From assembly GCA_937888925.1 (NCBI GenBank), contig CALARM010000257.1:1-29780 (forward strand): 29,780 bases of DNA, written 5' to 3'. Below are positions 15,801-22,524 of this stretch, piece after piece. This DNA is from an uncultured Synergistia bacterium (lineage in GTDB: Bacteria > Eremiobacterota > SpSt-956 > JAKJGF01). Each line of letters opens with the position of its first letter. The first letter of the stretch is position 1. Made by a program: the position numbers and the translations under genes. The notes below the pieces were generated by a model. The model was given only the letters and a program-made list of their open reading frames with translations. It was not told where the DNA came from and searched no databases.

Positions 15801-18116
15801 ACTGTCATATGGAATATAAAGGTAATCAGAGAAGGTTCCTGCAGTATTAAAATAAGTGCCCTTACAGATGAAGAATCAGATGAAGTAAAGATTACTCTCC
15901 CTATTTTACCACATGGATGTGAGAAAACCATATCCATATCGAACACTACAGATAATGAAAGAGAGGAAGTATTTACCCTGCCAGAGGAAGGAATAACATC
16001 ACCACTGTGTCTTATAACACTTGAATCATCCATTGCTTCATCAATTCTTTCTTCCATAGAATATCTTGTCAGTTTTACCTATGGCTGTATGGAACAGACT
16101 ATGAACAGATTTTTACCGAATGTCATAGTATCTAAAGCTTTTGAAGAACTTGATCTGGCTGAAGCTGCAACAGAAGACAGAGTAATTCTTTCAGAAGAAG
16201 AAGCTGACGGGGAAGAAGACGTGGAAAATGAGATAGAAAAAGGAGTTTCTTTTTTTATAGAACTTGGACGGGGGCTTTTAGAGCTTGTATCTTACTTCGA
16301 TGTATCTCCCATTATAAAAAGGGTGAAGTCACTGAGAAAACGTATGGTTCTTGAACATGGAATTTTGATACCCCCTGTAAAGGTAAAGGATAATTTACAG
16401 TTAGAATCAGATACCTATAGCTTTGTAATAGGAGATAGACAGGTAGCAGCCGGAGAGCTCAGGGTAAGAAAATTCCTTGCAGCCGGCACAGAATATCAGG
16501 TAAAGAAATTTAAAGGTACGGAAACTACTGTACCCAATTACAGCCTGGCAGGAGTATGGATCAATCAAGAACAAATATTAGATGCACAGGAGGAAGGCTG
16601 TATAATTCTTGAGCCACTTGATGTAATAGAAGCACATCTTGCAGAGGTGATAAAAAAATATGCTTCTAATTTTATTACCTTTCAGAAAAAGGAAGAAGCT
16701 TTCAAAATCACAGGAAATAAATATAAAAAAGTGAAAGATTTACCACAAATGGTCAGAGTCGGGCTGGAAAGACTTTATAATTACCGTAATTATGACGGAG
16801 GATGGAGCTGGTGGCCATATAGTAACGGCCAGAGCCAGCCTTTTGTGACCGGTTATGTTCTTTATGGCATGGCATTAGCAAAAGATGCAGGTTATTCTGT
16901 AAGTAAATCTTATATTGATTCTGCCGTAAAATGTATAAAGAAACATTATGAAAAGGAAGATAATCTGAACGCAAAAGCCTTTATGGCTTTTGCATGTGTT
17001 GCTGCAGGTGAGTATAAAGAAAGCTGGTTAACAGAACTGTTAGATAAAAGAGATGAACTTGATAATTATTCAAGAGCAATTCTGTCTATTTCACTTAAAA
17101 AAATTAATTTCTGGAGAAAAGATATAGATAAGTTAACAGCCTTAATCGAAGAGAGTGCAGAAATAACGGGAGATATGGCATGGTGGAGCAGTAAAGCAGA
17201 TAAATACGGATGGACAGATAGTATAATAGAAACAACTGCTTATTGCCTGAAAGCTTTAATTGCAACTAAAAAGGACAGCCACCTCATACAGAAGGCTGTA
17301 AGATTTTTATCTAAAAACAGGAAAGGAAATAAATGGAATTCCACTAAAGACACGGCAGCAGTTCTTATGGCTTTAACAGATTACATGAAAACTACAGGAG
17401 AAATCAATGCTAATTTTAAAGCAGAAGTGTCTTTAAATGATCATAAACCTGACAATCTGAGATTTAAACAGGAAGATACAGGAAAAGAAGGGAAAAAAAT
17501 ACGCTACCGGGAAGGACTTAATCCGGGAAAAAATAGTATAAAATTTAAATTACATGGCCATGGCACTCTGTACTATTCCCTTTATACTACATATTATACA
17601 AAAGAAGAAGCTATAAAAGGATCAGACAGTGGATTTACTGTTACCAGAAATTATTTTATTTGCGACAAAAACAATTCTCCTGTTATACCTTACAGAGATC
17701 CTCCCTTTATACATGTTAATCTTTTTGATGAAATTATGGTACAGTTAAAGATAAAGGGGAGACCTGTATATGAATATGTCATAATAGAAGATCCGAAGCC
17801 TGCCGGATGTGAGATTTTAGAAAAAAAAGGTTATCTTTACAGATGGGGAGATGAGGGTGTACATGGGGAGAAAGAATTTGAAGCAAGAGATGACAGGGCT
17901 GCTTTTTTCTTTTCCTACTGGCAGGATGGCATATGTGAAATTACTTATTATATGAAAGTTGAAGCAATGGGGATTTTCCATGTAATGCCTGCAAGAGCAA
18001 GTCTTATGTATAGTCCTGAAGTAAATGGAATAAGTGATGAGACAATAATAAAAACTCCTTTTTATTATACAGGTAAAGTGAAAGAAGTTTTTAAGAGAAT
18101 GTTATCTGGAAGCTGA
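12864..18116 (+). CDS. Giant zinc-ribbon alpha-2-macroglobulin with an inserted FlhA-like domain (module 2)
   Basis: 1750 residues from the ATG at 12864, which has GGAGGAG at 12851-12857 and aligns with the paralogue's start (MKVIKCHICG against MNVIKCHICG); a TTG at 12849 is in frame but overlaps that ribosome site. Zinc ribbon C6, C9, C20, C23; two GHxILPVT segments; MG2 hallmark YTDRPVYRPGH (about 325-335); A2M domain (DHNGIAEVTVP, LTTWKATLLG) near 875; thioester motif TYGCMEQT (C1075, Q1078). Between that helix (SKAFEELDL) and the rest of the thioester domain (YNYRNYDGGWSWW) lies an insert of about 190 residues that the paralogue lacks; residues 1128-1285 of it resemble the FlhA/SctV cytosolic domain (see the entry at 16245-16715). 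The C-terminus has the usual EDPKPAGCE and MPARASLMY. No signal peptide. It lacks the three-repeat insert of copy 1. It is probably cytoplasmic and could bind export substrates or chaperones through the FlhA-like part. Confidence 0.88.
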   Translation: MKVIKCHICGRENTYKNTYCSDCNHRIKPVSLSEDEYCKRRGGKFLYREPADHCTLDAIFHTDRVDFLNYLKKISGHLILPVTLLIDSLINRFCVGYRMEPQEKWLAMFGLTGPASMYIVDLSDKILGHSILPVTVFVTSLIYGFVPYRTEETAGGLMRDVNIKIYKEPSFMDKSGENKCVYEKYWDTFPMYCKKNAEELLLHLGPYDFPELSAGQYTMEISDPFSKNSLSFRLSDIELVSIQSDMNVLFMACNTYTGELLADVDFFLYGEKKVSPDKDGIVNMYWSDIEPDSSVTMLACRGDSEAKLDISRYRQKKEDFKSYIYTDRPVYRPGHSVNFKSILRTGKTLEYTEGETINISIKNSKYEKIYNKILKTDEYGTISDNFKLSDTCSQGTYSINVKRSDYYSDTAYFCVSEYRKPEFYINITTDRPFYITGDKITVTAEGYYYLGRPLADGELCYKVENRYSTECEGQTRTDSYGKAQFSWIVPDRRLFWNYSYKVHVKLHDDSGREVEQYKEIPVYPFPFMLSLSVDKIEYGPGEVSIYIQKGAIVPVKIIAEDYSGKAVETEVLFRIKNDLSEEVARKMLTTDKDGFACYEYSFNKTGFYELQCFSAKNVNIKTSLPVYCYFREDYTESIKIITDKTCVEPGDSLYVMVIFPPSSVGNAVVTIERKGITSEIIDFSKKKFQEFYLHIDEYYRDGFTIGVYYSSSGGVKFIGKRIGYNSKDKYLTVSVKNDKEKYLPREYAQFFIKTSHSNGKPASSQVTMSIIDSSIYGINKEKRQSIEEFFLKSSQSRYISRNVNMSCSKRFERRDYYREVIKTIMNFLHWEIKYNIHEYDESKMSEESVTSLKQPDFTRENFLDTVYFNPNIITDHNGIAEVTVPMPDNLTTWKATLLGVTKDTMVGETGKNITVTKKLFVRIITPRFFRERDEVAISGIIHNYLSSDKNVCGRCITDGAIEILNRSDYKVNVGSGNTATVIWNIKVIREGSCSIKISALTDEESDEVKITLPILPHGCEKTISISNTTDNEREEVFTLPEEGITSPLCLITLESSIASSILSSIEYLVSFTYGCMEQTMNRFLPNVIVSKAFEELDLAEAATEDRVILSEEEADGEEDVENEIEKGVSFFIELGRGLLELVSYFDVSPIIKRVKSLRKRMVLEHGILIPPVKVKDNLQLESDTYSFVIGDRQVAAGELRVRKFLAAGTEYQVKKFKGTETTVPNYSLAGVWINQEQILDAQEEGCIILEPLDVIEAHLAEVIKKYASNFITFQKKEEAFKITGNKYKKVKDLPQMVRVGLERLYNYRNYDGGWSWWPYSNGQSQPFVTGYVLYGMALAKDAGYSVSKSYIDSAVKCIKKHYEKEDNLNAKAFMAFACVAAGEYKESWLTELLDKRDELDNYSRAILSISLKKINFWRKDIDKLTALIEESAEITGDMAWWSSKADKYGWTDSIIETTAYCLKALIATKKDSHLIQKAVRFLSKNRKGNKWNSTKDTAAVLMALTDYMKTTGEINANFKAEVSLNDHKPDNLRFKQEDTGKEGKKIRYREGLNPGKNSIKFKLHGHGTLYYSLYTTYYTKEEAIKGSDSGFTVTRNYFICDKNNSPVIPYRDPPFIHVNLFDEIMVQLKIKGRPVYEYVIIEDPKPAGCEILEKKGYLYRWGDEGVHGEKEFEARDDRAAFFFSYWQDGICEITYYMKVEAMGIFHVMPARASLMYSPEVNGISDETIIKTPFYYTGKVKEVFKRMLSGS
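16245..16715 (+). other. FlhA/SctV-like cytosolic domain inserted in the A2M thioester domain
   Basis: Residues 1128-1284 of the module-2 A2M match, in order, the conserved landmarks at the start of the FlhA cytosolic region: FIELGRGLLELV, then IIKRVKSLRKRM, HGILIPPVKVKDNLQL, a VAAGEL segment, LAGVWI, CIILEPLDVIEAHLAEVI and KKYASNFITFQ. In FlhA the corresponding strings are of the type ELGYGLIPLVD, IRSLRRQLA, PPVRIRDNLQL, VARGELL, PALWI, VVDPSTVIATHL and RRHAAELLGRQ. This corresponds roughly to subdomains 1 and 2, the latter being a chaperone and substrate docking face. There are no FlhA transmembrane helices, and the C-terminal subdomains are missing. An acidic linker (SEEEADGEEDVENEIEKG) precedes it. 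Confidence 0.85.
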
Positions 18117-18284
18117 ACGTTAATAGCTATCTGTCAGGAGGAGATAAAAATTCAATCTTTCTTTTTAGCTATGTCTGACGGTAACCTTTAGCATAAGTTC
18201 CATAAAAATGTCTATGATTAACTGTATAAAATATATTTATCGGCAGATACCTTATTACAGCAAACAAAAAGGAGGGTATAGAAA

Positions 18285-19562
18285 ATGGAAGAACCACAGC
18301 AATATCAGTCGAATGTATATCTTGAACAGGTTATGGCCCAGAAGGCTCAGGTAGAGAATGATTTAAAAGCCAAACGTGCTCCTCAATCACCTGCTTCACG
18401 GACCAGGTCCGCCTCAGGTGATGTCAGAGAAGGTACAGGTACTCCATATGCAAATAATGTCCGCGTCACAGGATGGTGGCCTTTTCAGAATGTGATTGTT
18501 CCGCCCAATGTCTATGTAGTCCATACAAGACGGGGTTACAAAGAACCTCTTCATATAGGTCTCGGCATTTCCTTTCGTTTCGATCCCGTAAATGATGCTT
18601 TCCTCATAGTTCCTGCTACGATGCAGACCATCCTCATCCATGCAAACTGTATCTGCAGGGAAAAACAGGGACTTGTCGTGCAGGGTTATGTTCAGTGGAT
18701 TATAAACGATATAAAAACAGCTTACAGAAAACTGGATTTTTCGGATGCCTATGATCCGATGCGTGTCATAAATGTACAGCTCAGAGAACAGGCGGAAGCT
18801 GCCATTAAAGACAAGGTAGCAACAATGAGCATTGATGAAGTGCTCACAGACAAACAGCCTATTATTGAAGAATTAACGTCCCGTCTTCGTCATGTAGCTG
18901 AAGGAGAAGGCCAGGATAATGGTCTTGGACTCAGTATTGTAACAGTTCAGATTAAAGAAGCTGTAGTATGTTCTTCAACTCTCTGGGAAATGCTTCAGCG
19001 TCCCTTCCGGTCTGAAAGAAAAAAAGAAGCCCGTCTGGCAGAACTGGAGAATGAAGGAATTATAAGGGCGAGAGAGTCTGAATCAAAAAAAGCTGATGCT
19101 AAACTTCGGATTGAAACGGCAGAAGAGATTGCAGGTCTTGAAGCACATACGGAAGCAGCCAGATTTGACAGGCACCAGTCTGAATTGATAAGAAGGGCTT
19201 CAGTGGAAGCCGAAACAATAGAGAAGACTATGGAACATGAAAAAGCCAAAATTAAACATGGTGCAGAACTTGAAAAACTAAAACTGGAAAAAGAACTTTC
19301 CCTGACGCAGTTGAAACTGGATGCGGAACACAGGCAGGCAGTAAGAGAAGTGGAACTGTTCAGCGAACGGCAGAAAGCAGAAAACGAGATTTCAGAAAAA
19401 GCTCTTCAAAAACATATGTTAAACCATTTACCTGAAATTGCGGAGAAACTCCCCAAACCTTCGGAATTAAAGAGTATTTCCCTGGGAAGTAATTTCCCTT
19501 TACTGGATTTGATTGCAAATCTGAAATCCATTCTGGGAAGCAGTCAGGGGAAACATGAATAA
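18285..19562 (+). CDS. Soluble SPFH/band 7 (flotillin-like) protein
   Basis: 425 residues; GGAGGG lies eight bases before the ATG. Residues 1-55 are polar and Ser/Ala-rich. Residues 60-240 form an SPFH-type domain: NVIVPPNVYVVHTRRG, GLGISFRFDP, VQGYVQWIINDIKTAYRKL, EAAIKDKVATMSIDEVLTDK and GLSIVTVQIKEAV. Residues 245-390 form a long Glu/Ala/Lys-rich coiled coil as in flotillins, and the tail has PKPSELKSISLGS. Family proteins oligomerise into membrane-associated scaffolds. No transmembrane anchor is visible here, so attachment would need lipidation or a partner. The gene follows the A2M cluster on the same strand after 168 bases. I see no convincing promoter in that gap, so it may be transcribed with the cluster; the functional link is inferred only from position. 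Confidence 0.8.
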   Translation: MEEPQQYQSNVYLEQVMAQKAQVENDLKAKRAPQSPASRTRSASGDVREGTGTPYANNVRVTGWWPFQNVIVPPNVYVVHTRRGYKEPLHIGLGISFRFDPVNDAFLIVPATMQTILIHANCICREKQGLVVQGYVQWIINDIKTAYRKLDFSDAYDPMRVINVQLREQAEAAIKDKVATMSIDEVLTDKQPIIEELTSRLRHVAEGEGQDNGLGLSIVTVQIKEAVVCSSTLWEMLQRPFRSERKKEARLAELENEGIIRARESESKKADAKLRIETAEEIAGLEAHTEAARFDRHQSELIRRASVEAETIEKTMEHEKAKIKHGAELEKLKLEKELSLTQLKLDAEHRQAVREVELFSERQKAENEISEKALQKHMLNHLPEIAEKLPKPSELKSISLGSNFPLLDLIANLKSILGSSQGKHE

Positions 19563-19587
19563 ATATCTTAGATCTTCTTTAAATGCA

Positions 19588-19612
19588 GGGGCAAGACCCA
19601 TGTGTCTTCCCC
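19588..19612. repeat. REP-like hairpin between convergent genes
   Basis: GGGGCAAGAC pairs with GTCTTCCCC with one bulged C around a six-base loop. It lies between the stops of the SPFH gene and the minus-strand WYL gene, where it could act as a bidirectional terminator. It is similar in layout to the hairpin at 3822-3843. Confidence 0.5.
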
Positions 19613-19621
19613 TCTGAAGGA

Positions 19622-22291
19622 TTAACTATTTTCAAAAGTTTCTTCAAGCATTTCAATCCTTCTTATTCTGGCTATACGAAAAGTTCTTTTTTCTTTTCTC
19701 ATATGACAGTAACCGTGAAGATACGGGGTAGTACCTCTATAATAAATTTCAAAGGGATTTACCTTCCTTATTATATATCCGTCTGAACCGCTCTTATAAT
19801 CAATTCTGACCGTACATTTTCCTTTAACAGCTCTTTCCAGAAGCTCCCTTGTAGCCCTTGGAGTAAGAGGTAATAAATTTTCAAACACTTCTTTTATATC
19901 ACTTTCAGACATACTCTGTACATATACAGGTTTTTTCACGTCTTTCTTACCTTTCGGCTGAGCCTGTTCCAGAATGGAAAATCTTGTTTTACCGTGCTGA
20001 ACAGGTTTAAAGTGTATATCAGACATATGCCACTCTTTATGCTTATTTAAACAGTTGCCATTTAAAGCTATATTTCTTTTTTGAAATTCCTTACATAATC
20101 CCTTTATGTACCTTCTATCTATAAGTGCCACTGTATCGGAAAATCTTGCCAGTATATATTTTCTGAAAGCTTCTACAGATAAAATATCATCCATTGTTTC
20201 TTTATTCTCTGTGGCCATGACGGTAATATCGTCAATTTCTAACGAAGGCACTGAGTCTGTAAAACCTTTAACCGTTAAAATCACATCGGGAGGCAGTTTC
20301 CTGTCACAGTGGTTCTGAAGATATTCCAGTATTTCTTTACCTGTAAGACCATTCTTTTTTGCTTCTCTCAGGGTACGCTCTGTCATCTGAAAAATGATTC
20401 TATCAGAAGTTTCACCTGATTTATATGCAAAATGTCCCATTTCTGTTTCGGTAAACCAGTCACACATAAGTTTAGAAACTTCAATCTTCATATCATCTGT
20501 AACATTAAAGATTAATCCTGCCTCTTCTCTGTAGTCAAAATATAAGATTTTTTCTTTTCTTTTTCTCAGAAACGTCAGGATTTCATCTCTATTTAAACCT
20601 GCTGCCAGTACAGGTGATAAAGGACAGAATAATTCCGGTGCTTCTGAGAGTAAATCATTCATTTCTGCCTCCGTATCCGTTTCAATTATCATTGCATCTC
20701 TCGTAATAACAATCTTTTCATAGAAAGAAGTCCAGTCTTTAAGAGTAAAAATAACATTCTGTGACAGTTCTGTTCTACTCTGTTCCTGAAGAAATTTAAT
20801 AATCTCATTTCCTGCAAGGCCGCTCTGAAGCCCCCGGTAAAAGGATTGTTTAGAAATATGATAGGTTTTCACCCTGTCACCGCCCAGGGAATCACAGAAT
20901 CTCTCCAGATGATATTGAACAGGAACAGTTCCCTGGCCTGTTTCCAGAAGTAAATCGAAGTTCGGCTGTACAAGAATGACTTTCTCTTTCAATGGCATGT
21001 CTTTAATCTTCCCGGATAAACTGAGAGCAAAGGCACCATATGGTGTCCATTTGAATCCCGTAAGCTCACCTTCAACATAACAGAGTGTTACCATACCCAG
21101 CCAGTAAAGAGGTTCTTCGAGGATTTTCCTTAAAAATCTGCCTTCTACTTTATCCCAGTCTTCTCTCATATAAAGTTTATCTTTCCAGTGATTCCCTCCG
21201 AAAGGGTAAATACCTTTATAGTCGGGCCCTCTGCCATCATAGTCAGAATAATAGGATGGAGCGTAATAACGGGTTATTAAAAAATCAATATCATAACATC
21301 TAATGCCATTTATAAAATCAGAAATATGGTACCATTTACCTGGCTCAGTAGTATTTTCTAAAAAGTTCATAACAGTTCTCAGAGCCGATTTAACTCTGTA
21401 TATATCCGGTATGAACCCTCTGCAGTGTTTATCTTCATCCAGAGAAAGTTCTTTTATTCTTTTAAATTCATTATACCTGCTCTGTTCAAGCCAGGTCTCA
21501 TAGAGTACTTTAACCTGTTCAAAAGGAGATATAGACAGGAATTTACCTGCTTCGGAGGCAGCAACAAGATAATTTCCTTTTATTTCAATAAGGTGAAGAT
21601 AATCCAGAAGAGTTTTTAATAAATATATCCACCCTCCGTCTTCTATTTTATTAATAGAATCAAGTTTTTCCTGAATTTTGAGCAGTTTGCCTGCCTCGAC
21701 GAAATCTTTCTTACTCATCTCTCCTGATTTCAGGGCTTTTATTTTTTTATTTTCAATATATTTTATCATTGCAAATAAATCATGCTGAATATCAGAAACA
21801 GCTCTTTCTTTCTTTTTACCTGACAGTTCATAAGATGGGAGAGAATTCTGAGGTGATATCTGTACAAGTCCGGTTACGTCATCAGGAGACCAGACATCTC
21901 CGATAAAGTTATCATTTCCGCCGGTTCGCCAGAAATCTATCTTTGTACCATACCCCCAGGAACTGTTTTTCGGAAAGCACAGACCGTATTTAAATAATCT
22001 GTCAAGACAGGTGCCTATAGATTCTCCGAATGAAAGGGTTGATAATATCTCCTTCAGTGCTTCAACAGATACGGTATTTTTTCTTTTAACATATTCCATT
22101 ATAAATTTTTCCGACTTTGTCAGATTGGCCAGTACATACTTGAGTCTCTCTTCTGAAAATATTACCTTTCTGAGAGATTTAATTATCTGATCTTTAGTTC
22201 TCAGATAAGGAGTTTCCAGCATACACCCCTTTGCCATAAGCTTCAAAGCAGGACTGCTGAAGGTGTCTAAAAAAAGCTCTATCTCTTTCAT
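19622..22291 (-). CDS. XPB-partner protein: duplicated helicase-associated domain plus C-terminal WYL domain
   Basis: 889 residues. The N-terminal 130 residues are helical, probably winged-helix. The middle has the XPB/Ssl2-partner pattern (VILVQPNFDLLLETG near 434). There are two related copies of one domain: GLAGNEIIKFLQEQSRTELS...VIFTLKDW (about 475-580) and GLTGKEILEYLQNHCDRKLP...VILTVKGF (about 630-745). The last 90 residues are WYL-type: VRIDYKSGSDGYIIRKVNPF, YLHGYCHMRKEKRTFRIARI. Family knowledge: actinobacteria and some other bacteria encode an XPB-like helicase next to a protein of this kind. WYL domains bind ligands, possibly nucleic acids, and regulate transcription or DNA-processing enzymes. 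The ATG overlaps the stop of the 65-residue gene by four bases (ATGA), so translation is probably coupled. It is likely the regulatory partner of the helicase at 22525-24213. Confidence 0.78.
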   Translation of the reverse strand: MKEIELFLDTFSSPALKLMAKGCMLETPYLRTKDQIIKSLRKVIFSEERLKYVLANLTKSEKFIMEYVKRKNTVSVEALKEILSTLSFGESIGTCLDRLFKYGLCFPKNSSWGYGTKIDFWRTGGNDNFIGDVWSPDDVTGLVQISPQNSLPSYELSGKKKERAVSDIQHDLFAMIKYIENKKIKALKSGEMSKKDFVEAGKLLKIQEKLDSINKIEDGGWIYLLKTLLDYLHLIEIKGNYLVAASEAGKFLSISPFEQVKVLYETWLEQSRYNEFKRIKELSLDEDKHCRGFIPDIYRVKSALRTVMNFLENTTEPGKWYHISDFINGIRCYDIDFLITRYYAPSYYSDYDGRGPDYKGIYPFGGNHWKDKLYMREDWDKVEGRFLRKILEEPLYWLGMVTLCYVEGELTGFKWTPYGAFALSLSGKIKDMPLKEKVILVQPNFDLLLETGQGTVPVQYHLERFCDSLGGDRVKTYHISKQSFYRGLQSGLAGNEIIKFLQEQSRTELSQNVIFTLKDWTSFYEKIVITRDAMIIETDTEAEMNDLLSEAPELFCPLSPVLAAGLNRDEILTFLRKRKEKILYFDYREEAGLIFNVTDDMKIEVSKLMCDWFTETEMGHFAYKSGETSDRIIFQMTERTLREAKKNGLTGKEILEYLQNHCDRKLPPDVILTVKGFTDSVPSLEIDDITVMATENKETMDDILSVEAFRKYILARFSDTVALIDRRYIKGLCKEFQKRNIALNGNCLNKHKEWHMSDIHFKPVQHGKTRFSILEQAQPKGKKDVKKPVYVQSMSESDIKEVFENLLPLTPRATRELLERAVKGKCTVRIDYKSGSDGYIIRKVNPFEIYYRGTTPYLHGYCHMRKEKRTFRIARIRRIEMLEETFENS

Positions 22292-22485
22292 ATTTGTTTA
22301 TCCTGAGGCATATAACCTTTCTTCTGAAGTAAATTTATAAATTTACTGACCCTGTTCAATACAACTGATGTTTTACCGGGTTTCTTTATAGTATAATTGT
22401 TAAGTTCTGCAGATACTTCCAGTTCTTTTATAAGAATTTCTTCTTCGACCTGCATTACCGGTATATGGTCATGAATTTTTATCAT
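22288..22485 (-). CDS. 65-residue protein coupled to the helicase operon, unknown function
   Basis: GAGGGG lies about six bases before the ATG at 22485. It begins 39 bases after the XPB-type helicase stop and its own stop overlaps the start of the WYL gene by four bases, which supports a real gene. The protein (MIKIHDHIPVMQVEEEILIK, then a basic region with KKPGKTSVVLNRVSKFINLL) is charged and mixed helix/strand, with no Cys and no membrane segment. I do not recognise it. It could be a small adaptor between helicase and partner. Confidence 0.65.
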   Translation of the reverse strand: MIKIHDHIPVMQVEEEILIKELEVSAELNNYTIKKPGKTSVVLNRVSKFINLLQKKGYMPQDKQI

Positions 22486-22524
22486 ATATTTCCCCTCATA
22501 TCAAATTATCTCAGATATGTTCAT

